Below, piece after piece: positions 42,965-51,971 of a stretch of 64,000 nt of DNA. Within the stretch, counting starts at the first letter, position 1. Each line of letters starts with the position of its first letter. The notes below the pieces were generated by a model. The model had not been told where the DNA came from, made no database searches, and saw only the letters and a list, made by a program, of their open reading frames with translations. Position numbers and translations under genes: made by a program. Source of the stretch: Pectinatus haikarae (GTDB lineage: Bacteria; Bacillota; Negativicutes; Selenomonadales; Selenomonadaceae); assembly GCF_030813505.1 (NCBI RefSeq), contig NZ_JAUSUE010000017.1; one strand, written 5' to 3'.

Positions 42965-43149
42965 GATGCAAAACACAAAGGGTGCTGACAGCAGGGAAAT
43001 CATTCATTGTGAAGCTATTTTCCTGCTTGTCACACTCGCTTGTGCTTATTACCGAGGAAACTCTGACTAAAATAAATATGGGATACATCTTTCTGCCGTA
43101 TATTCCAGATCAATCAGCAGTTTCTCACATTCGGAGGAATAATTTTATT
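42965..43149 (+). other. Inter-cistronic region with processing-type hairpin
   Basis: A stem from TGACAGCAGG (42986 on) and CCTGCTTGTCA (to 43032), without a T-run, lies between the K-like and permease genes. The downstream permease frame is open through most of the gap, but its ribosome site lies at the end. Confidence 0.45.
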
Positions 43150-44097
43150 ATGGAAAAGCTAAGACCGTGGCTGCCGCTGTTTTCTATATTGCTGGCATCA
43201 TTTTTAGATATTTGGCTGCCCGATTCATCTTTGCACACGCCTACAAAGGCAAAGTATTTTTTATGGTTCAACATTATTTTAGGAATATTTTTTACCGCCG
43301 GTGCCATACGTACAATTTTTTGGAGAAACAAAGGGAAAAACTTTATCACACAGGCTCCATTTTATGCGGCAGTGATTTTTCTGCTGAATATATTTAATCT
43401 AGTTTCCAAAAAATATGCTTTGCTGCCGGTTATATTTTTTCCGTCGCTGGACAGAGTTTTTTCTGTTATTGTCGAAGACAGTTTTTTTCTGGCTTCCTGT
43501 CTTGCATCCTCGGCACAGCTGCTTTTTGCCGGATTTGCCATCGGCGCTGCTGCCGGAATATTAACAGGAATAGCTGTCGGCTTCAATAAAGTTTTATCAT
43601 ACTGGATCAATCCATTGATACGCGCCATCGGGCCCATGCCCCCGACAGCATGGATACCGATAGTACTGGTAGTGTTTCCAACGACATTTTCAGGCAGTGT
43701 TTTTTTGATTGCCCTGTCCGTTTGGTTTCCCACGACAATAATGACAGCCGGCGGCATTCAAAACATACCGAATGTTTATTTTGAAGTAGCCAGTACCTTG
43801 GGTGCGGGTAAATATTATCAAATATTGAAAGTGGGTATTCCCGCAGCTATGCCGCAAATGTTTTTAGGAATATTCAACGGGGCTGGTATATCCTTCGTGA
43901 CCCTTATGACCGCTGAACTTCTTGGTGTAAAAAACGGTATTGGCTGGTACATAAACTGGCAGAAAGATATGATGGCTTATGCCAACGTGTATGCGGGCCT
44001 CATCATTATAGCAGTCAGTTTTTATCTCTTGGTAATGCTGCTGTTTAAGGTGCGCGACCGCGTTCTGGTATGGCAAAAAGGAGTCATAAAATGGTAG
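43150..44097 (+). CDS. SsuC-type ABC permease with N-terminal membrane extension
   Basis: A 315-residue permease. About 75 N-terminal residues hold two further hydrophobic segments before the usual six-helix core. Coupling loop EVASTLGAGKYYQILKVGIPAAMP, and GISFVTLMTAELLGVKNGIGWYI. The ATG at 43150 follows CGGAGGAATAATTTT; the longer frame from 42982 lacks support. It forms a transporter with the next two genes. Confidence 0.87.
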   Translation: MEKLRPWLPLFSILLASFLDIWLPDSSLHTPTKAKYFLWFNIILGIFFTAGAIRTIFWRNKGKNFITQAPFYAAVIFLLNIFNLVSKKYALLPVIFFPSLDRVFSVIVEDSFFLASCLASSAQLLFAGFAIGAAAGILTGIAVGFNKVLSYWINPLIRAIGPMPPTAWIPIVLVVFPTTFSGSVFLIALSVWFPTTIMTAGGIQNIPNVYFEVASTLGAGKYYQILKVGIPAAMPQMFLGIFNGAGISFVTLMTAELLGVKNGIGWYINWQKDMMAYANVYAGLIIIAVSFYLLVMLLFKVRDRVLVWQKGVIKW

Positions 44098-44870
44098 GAG
44101 CCGTAAATATAAATTCAGTAACCAAAAAATTTGCAGCCGATGACGGCAGTGAGATCACGGCTTTAAACGGTATAGACTTGAAAGTGAGAGCCGGTGAATT
44201 TATCTCCCTGATAGGTCCCTCAGGCTGCGGGAAATCAACTTTGCTGCGTCTTATAGCCGGATTAAGCAAACCTACCGAAGGTACTCTTTTTATTGATGAA
44301 AGTGAAATCAAGGGTACATCTTATGAACGTGGTCTTGTATTTCAAAATGCCATGCTCTTCCCCTGGCTCAACATATATGACAATATTGCTTTCGGCCTCA
44401 AAGCAAGAAAAGTCTACCGCAGCAGCAAAGACCGGGTAAAATCATTCATCAGCATGGTCTCTCTGGACGGATTTGAAAAATCATTTCCGCATCAGCTGTC
44501 CGGAGGCATGATTCAGAGAGCGGGGCTGGCCCGGGTGCTGATAAACGATCCCAAGGTGCTCCTGCTCGACGAACCGCTGGGAGCTCTCGACGCATTCACG
44601 CGCATGAATTTGCAGGATGAACTTATCCGTATCTGGAAAAAGGAAAAAATGACCATGATATTGGTTACTCACGATGTTGATGAGGCGGTATATCTGTCTG
44701 ACAGAATAGTGGTCATGACCCCTCGTCCCGCCAAGATAGAAAAAATCATTGATGTCAATCTTTCTTATCCGCGGGCCCGCAGCGGATCTGAATTTCTTTA
44801 TCTTCGCACTCAAATATTGAAAATATTGAACTACGCCGGAAAAACCGAGGAACCCGGTTATTATATATGA
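44091..44870 (+). CDS. SsuB-type ABC ATPase
   Basis: A 259-residue ATPase: Walker A GPSGCGKST, Q-loop FQNAMLFPW, signature LSGGMIQR, Walker B LLLDEPLGALD, switch THDVDEA. The ATG at 44091 (AAGGAGTCATAAA) overlaps the permease stop, showing translational coupling. Confidence 0.92.
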   Translation: MVGAVNINSVTKKFAADDGSEITALNGIDLKVRAGEFISLIGPSGCGKSTLLRLIAGLSKPTEGTLFIDESEIKGTSYERGLVFQNAMLFPWLNIYDNIAFGLKARKVYRSSKDRVKSFISMVSLDGFEKSFPHQLSGGMIQRAGLARVLINDPKVLLLDEPLGALDAFTRMNLQDELIRIWKKEKMTMILVTHDVDEAVYLSDRIVVMTPRPAKIEKIIDVNLSYPRARSGSEFLYLRTQILKILNYAGKTEEPGYYI

Positions 44871-44904
44871 CTCATATTCAAATATTGCAAGGGGAATAAA
44901 TACA

Positions 44905-45933
44905 ATGAAAAAACTCATATTATTTATGCTGCTGGTGCTGATGCTACTTTCTATAGCCGGCTGCGGCACACAAGATAAAAATACTGCGGAAGGAAATGGA
45001 CCCGCACCGGAAAATGCCGATGATAAGAATTTCGTTTTAAAAGTCGGCTACAGCGGCTCGCTTTGTGAAGCACCGCTGCATATGGCAATAGAAAAAGGCT
45101 TTTTTGCCGAAGAAGGTTTGACTGTGGATGCTGTAAAGCTTGCACCGGGAACGGCTTTTGAAAGCATCAGTTCCGGAAAAACCGATGCGGGTTTCAATTT
45201 GCTGGCCAATCTGGTCCAGCCGTTATCGAACGGGCTTCCCGTTAAGCTTACGGCAGGTCTCCATACCGGCTGCGACAAAGTTCTGGTGCCCAATAACGGC
45301 AAAATAAAAACCATCGAAGACCTCAAGGGGAAAAAGATAGGTGTGCCAAGCCTTAACAGCAGTCCTATAATATTTGCCAAACGCGTTTTGGCTGCGCACG
45401 GCATAGGTGTAACGGAAAAGAATATGGAAGTTGAATTTGTCGTATTCAGCAACAGCGAATTGCCTCTTGCCCTGGAAAAAGGCGCTGTCGATGCAATAGC
45501 TGCCAATGACCCTGTTGCCAGCATAGCTGCTGACCAATACGGCCTGAATATGCTGGCCGATTCCGCTATGGATGCTCCTTATAAAGATCAATACTGCTGC
45601 ACAGCTTATGTAAGCAATAAATTAATTGCGGAACATCCTGAAGCCGCCGCAAAATATACTCGGGCAATGATGAAGGCCAGCCGCTGGATACAGGCTAATC
45701 CCGACGAAACTGCCAAATTGCAGGTAGAAAAAAAATATGTAGCGGGTGATGCCGAAAAGAACGCTGCAATACTAAAAACTTTTAAATATACTCCATCCGT
45801 GCAGAAAGCTTATGATTCTTTCAGTATAGTGGCAAAGGAACTGCAGGATATCGGTATGCTGGATAAAAATACAGATATAAATACATTGCAGAAAAACAGT
45901 TTTCAATTTTTTGATGATGTCAAGGATGAATAA
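44905..45933 (+). CDS. SsuA/NMT1-like substrate-binding lipoprotein
   Basis: A 342-residue binding protein with lipobox ending at C20 (LSIAGC). KVGYSGSLCEAPLHMAIEKGFFAEEGL and LKGKKIGVPSLNSSP are family-like. Unlike the tandem pair at 33-35 kb it is a standard lipoprotein. It lies between its ATPase and the transsulfuration genes. The ligand is unknown; a sulfur compound is likely. Confidence 0.88.
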   Translation: MKKLILFMLLVLMLLSIAGCGTQDKNTAEGNGPAPENADDKNFVLKVGYSGSLCEAPLHMAIEKGFFAEEGLTVDAVKLAPGTAFESISSGKTDAGFNLLANLVQPLSNGLPVKLTAGLHTGCDKVLVPNNGKIKTIEDLKGKKIGVPSLNSSPIIFAKRVLAAHGIGVTEKNMEVEFVVFSNSELPLALEKGAVDAIAANDPVASIAADQYGLNMLADSAMDAPYKDQYCCTAYVSNKLIAEHPEAAAKYTRAMMKASRWIQANPDETAKLQVEKKYVAGDAEKNAAILKTFKYTPSVQKAYDSFSIVAKELQDIGMLDKNTDINTLQKNSFQFFDDVKDE

Positions 45934-45986
45934 TATAAATTACACAGGACAAGCACAAACAAAATAAAACAGTGAGGGGAATTCAT

Positions 45987-47150
45987 ATGGCAAAGGGACG
46001 AATGCACAGCTTAAACACTATTTTAATACACGGAGGCATAGATGGAGACGAACGAACAGGTGCAGTAAACATACCTGTTTACCAGACTTCTACTTACAAA
46101 CAAATACGGCTTGGTGAAAATACCGGTTATGAATACTCCAGAACAGGCAACCCGACACGTGAGGCATTGGAAAAACTTACGGCAGAACTGGAACAGGGCA
46201 GGTACGGACTGGCTTTCGCTTCCGGTATGGCGGCTATAGCGGCAGTATTCACCTTATTTTCCAGCGGAGATAAAATCTTGATCTCAAAGAATGTCTATGG
46301 CGGCACATTTCGTATTCTGGACAAAATTTTTGTGAACTTCGGCATTACTTATCAATTTGTTGATACGGGAGATATAGCAGAAATAGAAAAAAACCTCACG
46401 AAAGAAGTTAAAGCTGTTTTAGTGGAAACACCCACCAATCCTCTGCTGGAAGTAACAGATATAGCAGCGGTAGCGGAAACGGCAAAAAAGCACGGAGTGC
46501 TGACCATAGTAGACAATACCTTCATGTCCCCTTACCTGCAGCGCCCGCTGACACTGGGAGCGGATATAGTATTGCACAGTGCCACAAAATATTTGGGCGG
46601 GCACAGTGATCTTATTGCCGGCATCGTAGTTGTCGATCAGGAAGAACTTGCCCAGAAATTATATTTTATTCAAAATTCTACGGGCGGTGTTCTCGGTCCG
46701 AATGACTCATTCCTGCTGATAAGAGGCATAAAGACACTGGGTGTGAGAATGGAGCGCCATCAGCAAAATGCGGGGAAAATTGCCGAATGGCTGAAAACTA
46801 AAAATTGGGTAAAGGAAGTTTATTATCCCGGCCTGCCTGAGCATCCCGGTTATAAAATACAGAACAGGCAGGCTGACGGGGCAGGTGGCATGCTGACTTT
46901 TGAATTAAAGAAAAAGTATGATTACAGAATATTTATAAACAGCCTAAAAATAATTACGCTGGCTGAAAGCCTGGGCGGAGTGGAATCTCTCATCTGCCAG
47001 CCTGCATCCATGACCCATGCATCCATACCGCCGAAAATAAGAGAACGTATCGGTATTACAGAAAATCTGCTGCGCCTGTCCGTGGGAATCGAAGACTACG
47101 AGGATCTGCTGGCTGACATAAAGCAGGCGGCTGAAAAAGCGGAGGCCTGA
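45987..47150 (+). CDS. Cystathionine gamma-lyase/gamma-synthase family PLP enzyme
   Basis: A 387-residue Cys/Met-metabolism enzyme with EYSRTGNPTREALE near 50, ASGMAAI near 79 and the PLP lysine K201 in HSATKYLGGHSD. ATG at 45987 behind GAGGGGAATTCAT. It is coupled to a cysteine-synthase-like gene one base away. This pairing resembles Bacillus mccA-mccB (reverse transsulfuration, homocysteine to cysteine), though MetB or homocysteine gamma-lyase activity cannot be excluded. With methionine importer genes next door, methionine-to-cysteine conversion is plausible. Confidence 0.87.
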   Translation: MAKGRMHSLNTILIHGGIDGDERTGAVNIPVYQTSTYKQIRLGENTGYEYSRTGNPTREALEKLTAELEQGRYGLAFASGMAAIAAVFTLFSSGDKILISKNVYGGTFRILDKIFVNFGITYQFVDTGDIAEIEKNLTKEVKAVLVETPTNPLLEVTDIAAVAETAKKHGVLTIVDNTFMSPYLQRPLTLGADIVLHSATKYLGGHSDLIAGIVVVDQEELAQKLYFIQNSTGGVLGPNDSFLLIRGIKTLGVRMERHQQNAGKIAEWLKTKNWVKEVYYPGLPEHPGYKIQNRQADGAGGMLTFELKKKYDYRIFINSLKIITLAESLGGVESLICQPASMTHASIPPKIRERIGITENLLRLSVGIEDYEDLLADIKQAAEKAEA

Positions 47151-47151
47151 A

Positions 47152-48063
47152 ATGAAATATTATAATGGCATTCATTCACTGATCGGAAAAACACCGCTCC
47201 TTAAGCTGAATAATTTGAACCTGCCGGAAAATGTCAATATTTTCGCCAAACTTGAATTTTGGAATCCGGGCGGCAGCGTGAAAGACCGCATTGGCGTCTT
47301 CATGCTCGAATCAATGGAAAAAAAGGGGAAAATCACTCCCGGAGCCACGATAGTAGAAGCTACCGCGGGAAATACAGGCATCGGCATAGCACTGGCTGCG
47401 CTCAACAAGAATTACAAAGTCATATTTGTCGTTCCCGATAAATTCTCAGCAGAAAAGCAATGCCTGATGAAGGCGCTCGGCGCACAGATAATCAACACAC
47501 CGCGTGAAGGCGGCATGCTTGGCGCGGCAAAAAAAGCGCAGGAAATAAAAGACAGTATCCCCGATGCCGTCTCCTTTGACCAATTTAATAATCTTGATAA
47601 CACACAGGCACACTATGAAACCACCGGACCGGAAATTTACAGAGACCTGGATGCCGAGATAGATTATTTTGTTGCCGGTGCAGGCAGCGGCGGCACATAC
47701 AGCGGAGCATTGCGTTATTTAAAAGAAAAGAGACCAGCCATTAAAGGTATTCTTGCCGACCCTCTCGGTTCCACGCTTGGAGGCGGTGAACATAAGGACT
47801 ACGATATTGAAGGAATCGGCAATGATTTTGTTCCCGCTACAATGGATATGAAACTTGTGGATAAAGTAATAAAGATATCCGATCAGGAATCACTGGAGTC
47901 AGTACGTTTACTGGCCCGGTACGAAGGCCTCTTTGTGGGAACATCATCCGGAGCGGCATTAGCTGCCGCACTCAAATTGGCCTTTACGATAAACAAGGGC
48001 AACATAGCAGTCATTTTTCCCGACCGCGGCGATCGCTATTTCAGCAAAAAAATATACGGATAG
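47152..48063 (+). CDS. Cysteine synthase / cystathionine beta-synthase (MccA-like) PLP enzyme
   Basis: A 303-residue fold-type II PLP enzyme with K44 in NPGGSVKDRIG, the substrate loop EATAGNTGIG at 69-78 and the GTSSGAALAA phosphate region near 262. The family makes cysteine from O-acetylserine and sulfide, or cystathionine from O-acetylserine and homocysteine. The neighbouring gamma-lyase-type gene favours the MccA role. Ends 8 bp before the MetN-type gene. Confidence 0.87.
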   Translation: MKYYNGIHSLIGKTPLLKLNNLNLPENVNIFAKLEFWNPGGSVKDRIGVFMLESMEKKGKITPGATIVEATAGNTGIGIALAALNKNYKVIFVVPDKFSAEKQCLMKALGAQIINTPREGGMLGAAKKAQEIKDSIPDAVSFDQFNNLDNTQAHYETTGPEIYRDLDAEIDYFVAGAGSGGTYSGALRYLKEKRPAIKGILADPLGSTLGGGEHKDYDIEGIGNDFVPATMDMKLVDKVIKISDQESLESVRLLARYEGLFVGTSSGAALAAALKLAFTINKGNIAVIFPDRGDRYFSKKIYG

Positions 48064-48071
48064 GCGATAAT

Positions 48072-48857
48072 ATGGCATTTATTGAAATTCACAATTTGGA
48101 AAAAAGCTTCAAGACAGACAATAAATCCTTTAGAGTCTTAAATAATATTAACCTGAGCATAGATAAAGGCGATATTTTTGGAATTGCCGGATTCAGCGGT
48201 GCTGGCAAATCGACCTTAATAAGATGCCTCAACAGACTTGAAGAGCCAGACAGCGGCACTGTAATCATAAACGGCAGGGAAATAACGTCACTTTCCTCAA
48301 GTCAGCTGAAAAAAGAACGGCGCAGCATTGGAATGATATTCCAGGCATTTAATCTGTTTGACAGCAAAACTGTAGCAGAAAATATTGCATATCCGCTGCA
48401 TATAGAAAAATTTAAAAGTTCGACCATCAATGCGCGTGTCAGCGAGCTTTTACAGCTGGTAAATCTGGAGCATCGCTCCAATGCTTATCCCGGAGCCCTT
48501 TCGGGAGGAGAAAAGCAGAGAGTGGGCATTGCCCGGGCAATCGCCAATGAACCAAAAGTATTGTTAAGCGATGAGGCGACCAGCTCACTTGATCCACAGA
48601 CTACTTTTTCCATATTGGAACTATTGCAGAAAATAAATAAAAAACTGGATCTGACAATTATTCTTATAACCCATGAGCTGTCGGTAATTCAATATATATG
48701 CAACAGAATGGCTATTCTTGAAGCGGGAAAAATTGCAGAATACGGTGATACTAAAAACGTCTTTAGTGCCCCTTCAAGTGAAACACTGCAAATGTTTATG
48801 AAAGTTCATCATCAATTTCAGCAGCAGTCATTATTTGTGGAGGGAGCGGGAATATGA
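48072..48857 (+). CDS. MetN-type methionine ABC ATPase lacking the C-terminal NIL domain
   Basis: A 261-residue ATPase: Walker A GFSGAGKST, Q-loop FQAFNLFDSK, signature LSGGEKQR, Walker B LLSDEATSSLDPQTT, which has the serine/alanine-rich Walker B region of MetN. Standard MetN is about 340 residues with a regulatory NIL domain that binds methionine and inhibits transport. That domain is absent here, so feedback inhibition may be lost. Overlaps MetI by four bases. Confidence 0.87.
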   Translation: MAFIEIHNLEKSFKTDNKSFRVLNNINLSIDKGDIFGIAGFSGAGKSTLIRCLNRLEEPDSGTVIINGREITSLSSSQLKKERRSIGMIFQAFNLFDSKTVAENIAYPLHIEKFKSSTINARVSELLQLVNLEHRSNAYPGALSGGEKQRVGIARAIANEPKVLLSDEATSSLDPQTTFSILELLQKINKKLDLTIILITHELSVIQYICNRMAILEAGKIAEYGDTKNVFSAPSSETLQMFMKVHHQFQQQSLFVEGAGI

Positions 48858-49564
48858 GTCTGCGAACGCATTCACTGTATGAAGTATTGGTAAGTGCATT
48901 CGGACCGGATGTCTGGAAAATGATTATACCGGCCATCGGTGACACCTTATATATGGTGTTCTGGGCAGCTGTATTTACTTTGATAATAGGAATTTGTCTG
49001 GGATTTATTTTGACAATAACGGCTGATGACGGACTGCTGCCGCTGCCTCTGCCGCATCGCGTGCTTGGTGCTGTTATAAACGGATTGCGGTCTCTGCCGG
49101 AAATAATCATGATCATATTGATGCTGCCTATAGCCAGAGTGATCGTTGGTAAATCCTATGGTACAAATGCCTGCATAATAGCATTAGTTGCAAGCTGTGT
49201 CCCAATGTATGCGCGATTGGTGCAGGGAGCACTTGCGGAACTTTCCAAGGGAAAGATAGAAGCAGCCAAGGCGATGGGCAGCGGTATATGGAGAATAATC
49301 TTCAGCGTGATGCTGCCAGAATCAGTTCCCACACTGATACATTCCTTCACTGTGGCGCTGGTGTCAATAATTTCAATGACAGCACTGGCAGGAAGCTTTG
49401 GTGCCGGCGGACTAGGCGATATTGCCGTACGATACGGATTCAACAGATTTCAGCATGATGTGCTGATCGCCACAGTGACTGCTCTTGTGCTCATAGTTCA
49501 GGCGGTTCAATTCATAGGGGATTTATTGGCTCATATGATATTGAGAAAAAGACATATGCTTTAA
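48854..49564 (+). CDS. MetI-type methionine ABC permease
   Basis: A 236-residue permease with the coupling loop EAAKAMGSGIWRIIFSVMLPESVP and GSFGAGGLGDIAVRYGFNRF, both characteristic of MetI. The segment PEIIMIILMLPIARVIVG is also typical. The 3' end is followed by a 15-bp tandem repeat of its last codons. Works with the flanking ATPase and binding lipoprotein. Confidence 0.9.
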   Translation: MSLRTHSLYEVLVSAFGPDVWKMIIPAIGDTLYMVFWAAVFTLIIGICLGFILTITADDGLLPLPLPHRVLGAVINGLRSLPEIIMIILMLPIARVIVGKSYGTNACIIALVASCVPMYARLVQGALAELSKGKIEAAKAMGSGIWRIIFSVMLPESVPTLIHSFTVALVSIISMTALAGSFGAGGLGDIAVRYGFNRFQHDVLIATVTALVLIVQAVQFIGDLLAHMILRKRHML

Positions 49565-49579
49565 AGACATATGCTTTAA
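49550..49579 (+). repeat. 15-bp tandem duplication at the end of the MetI-type gene
   Basis: AGACATATGCTTTAA occurs twice head to tail, the first copy containing the last codons and stop. Only the non-coding spacer before the MetQ-type gene is affected. Confidence 0.7.
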
Positions 49580-49592
49580 TGGGGGAATATGA

Positions 49593-50411
49593 ATGAAAAA
49601 AATTATTGCAGCCTTATTGTCGGGCATGTTTATTATACTAACCGCAGGCTGTTCAAATTCCAATGCCACACAGACATCCGGACAAACAGATGGAAAAAAA
49701 CTGACCATACTGGCCGATCTCGTACCGCACAGTGAGCTGCTTGAGTTTGTTAAACCAAAGTTAGCGCAGAAAGGTATTGATTTGGAAATAATTTCGGCAG
49801 CATCGGACGGGACCTGGAATTCTCGAGTAGAAAGCGGTGAAGTCGACGCCAATTTCAATCAGCATTATCCGTATTTAAAGGAATGGAATGAAAAAAACAA
49901 CGGGCACGTGGTAAATGCCGGAAATATCCATGTAGAACCGATAGCAGCATACTCGGTAAAATATAAACAGCTGAGTGAAATACCCGATAATGCATCAATC
50001 GTTATCCCCAACGACGCCACCAACGAATATCGGGCACTTAAAATATTGGAACAGGCCGGCTTCATTAAGCTCCGACCTGATCTTGACTCACTCCGGGCCA
50101 GCCTTACCGATGTATCGCAGTATGTAAAACCCGTTTCGATAAAAGAAATTGATTCGGCGCAGATAATAAACATGTCGGAAGATTTTGACATTTATATAAC
50201 AAATACCAATAAAATTTTAGAGGCAGGCATAGATCCGACAACTAATTTATTCCGTGAGGACGGCAATTCACCCTATGCCAATATCATCGCAGTAAAATCA
50301 GGACGGGAAAACGATTCGGCTATACAGGAACTTGTAAAAGAGCTGCGTTCAGACGATACAAAAAATTTTATAAAGGAAAAATATAAGGGTGCAGTTATTC
50401 CAGCAGCATGA
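49593..50411 (+). CDS. MetQ-type (NlpA) methionine-binding lipoprotein
   Basis: A 272-residue lipoprotein with lipobox ending at C20 (LTAGC). EVDANFNQHYPYLKEWNEKN and VIPNDATNEYRALKILEQAGFIKL are hallmark NlpA/MetQ segments. It probably binds methionine or a related thioether. Ends 21 bp before a D-like gene, placing methionine-type uptake inside the nitrogenase-like array. Confidence 0.92.
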   Translation: MKKIIAALLSGMFIILTAGCSNSNATQTSGQTDGKKLTILADLVPHSELLEFVKPKLAQKGIDLEIISAASDGTWNSRVESGEVDANFNQHYPYLKEWNEKNNGHVVNAGNIHVEPIAAYSVKYKQLSEIPDNASIVIPNDATNEYRALKILEQAGFIKLRPDLDSLRASLTDVSQYVKPVSIKEIDSAQIINMSEDFDIYITNTNKILEAGIDPTTNLFREDGNSPYANIIAVKSGRENDSAIQELVKELRSDDTKNFIKEKYKGAVIPAA

Positions 50412-50432
50412 CAGTAAAAGGAGGTTCGGCAA

Positions 50433-51947
50433 ATGCAAAAAAAAATTAATCTTGATATTTCGGAAGTGCAGCCGCGCGAACAACGGCTCGGAACGATCAT
50501 TGCCTGGGACGGCGACATTGAAGAGCTGCACCGTCAATCCAATTTTGCGGGCAGAGCAGCAGGCTGCGGCAGCGGCAAGGGCTGCCGTTTATGTGAATTA
50601 CAGGGTCCATTTTCGCAGGGATCGGTTTGCAGTGAACAGATGGTTGAATGTCAGGCCGGCAATGTCCGTGACGCCGTTTTAATACAGCATGCCCCTATCG
50701 GCTGCGGTGCCGGACAGGTGCCGTATAATTCCATCTACCGCAACGGCCTTGCGATGCGCGGCCATAAAGTAGAAAATATACGAATAATAAACACCAATCT
50801 TGGCGAAGACGATGTAGTATTCGGTGCCGCTGACAAATTACGCAGCGCCATTGATTCCGCATGGACGCGCTATGAACCCAAAGCCATATTCATCGCTACA
50901 TCATGCGCGACCGGTATTATCGGTGAAGATGTCGAAAGTATTGCCCGGGAAAAGCAGGAGGAAATCGGTGTGCCGATCATACCAATGGCCTGCGAGGGAT
51001 TTCGCTCAAAACACTGGAGTACAGGTTTTGACGCCACACAGCATGGCATTCTGCGGCAGCTCGTCCGCAAAAACCCTAAAAAGCAGGAAGACTTGGTCAA
51101 CGTAATAAATTTATGGGGTTCCGACGTGTTTACGCCGATGCTGGCAAATTTGAATCTAAGAGTCAACTATGTTATCGATCTGGCATCTGTCGAAGATCTG
51201 GCGAAAATGTCGGAGGCTGCAGCAACTGTAGGATTTTGCTATACCCTATCCTCCTATCTGGCCGCTGCGCTGGAACAGCATTTTGGTGTACCGGAAGTCA
51301 AGGCACCGATGCCCTATGGCTTTGCCGGTACAGACGCCTGGCTGCGTGAACTGGCACGCGTGACCCACAGGGAAGAATTGGCCGAAAAATATATTGAAAA
51401 TGAGCATAAAAGAGTCCTTCCCCGCATTGCGGAGCTGAAAGAAAAACTAAAAGGTATAAAAGGCTATGTAGCGACAGGCTCCGCATATTCTCACGGCCTG
51501 ATACAGGTACTGCGTGAATTGGATGTCGAGGTAAACGGCTCTCTGGTTTTCCACCACGACCCTGTTTATGACAGCGGTGATGAGAAAGAAGATTCCCTGG
51601 GCCATCTGCTGAAAAATTATGGAAATGTCGAAAATTTTCATGTCAGCAACCGCCAGCAATATCAATTATATGCTTTTTTACAAAAAGTCCATCCCGATTT
51701 TATGCTCATCAGACATAACGGTCTAGCTCCTCTTGCCTCAAGGCTTGGCATTCCGGCGGCTCCTCTGGGGGACGAACATATTGCTATAGGCTATCAGGGA
51801 ATAATCAATCTGGGGGAAACTATTCTGGATATACTGGCCCGCAAAAAATTTCATAACAGTATCAAGGCTCATGTTAAGCTTCCGTATACAGATTGGTGGA
51901 TAAAACAAAAAGATCCGTATATTCTGGCACGACAAAACAAAATATGA
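50433..51947 (+). CDS. NifD-like subunit, set 2 (MAR-type candidate)
   Basis: A 504-residue alpha-like protein. P-cluster cysteines C66 (FSQGSVC), C91 (HAPIGC) and C158 (SCATGIIGED); cofactor cysteine in TVGFCYTL. The nitrogenase histidine is replaced in IAIGYQG. Additional N-terminal cysteines at 45, 51, 54 and 73 (GCGSGKGCRLC) may hold another cluster. The ATG follows AAAGGAGGTTCGGCAA. It is followed 24 bp later by a K-like partner. Confidence 0.88.
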   Translation: MQKKINLDISEVQPREQRLGTIIAWDGDIEELHRQSNFAGRAAGCGSGKGCRLCELQGPFSQGSVCSEQMVECQAGNVRDAVLIQHAPIGCGAGQVPYNSIYRNGLAMRGHKVENIRIINTNLGEDDVVFGAADKLRSAIDSAWTRYEPKAIFIATSCATGIIGEDVESIAREKQEEIGVPIIPMACEGFRSKHWSTGFDATQHGILRQLVRKNPKKQEDLVNVINLWGSDVFTPMLANLNLRVNYVIDLASVEDLAKMSEAAATVGFCYTLSSYLAAALEQHFGVPEVKAPMPYGFAGTDAWLRELARVTHREELAEKYIENEHKRVLPRIAELKEKLKGIKGYVATGSAYSHGLIQVLRELDVEVNGSLVFHHDPVYDSGDEKEDSLGHLLKNYGNVENFHVSNRQQYQLYAFLQKVHPDFMLIRHNGLAPLASRLGIPAAPLGDEHIAIGYQGIINLGETILDILARKKFHNSIKAHVKLPYTDWWIKQKDPYILARQNKI

Positions 51948-51971
51948 TTTCCACAATAGAGAGGTTTAAAT

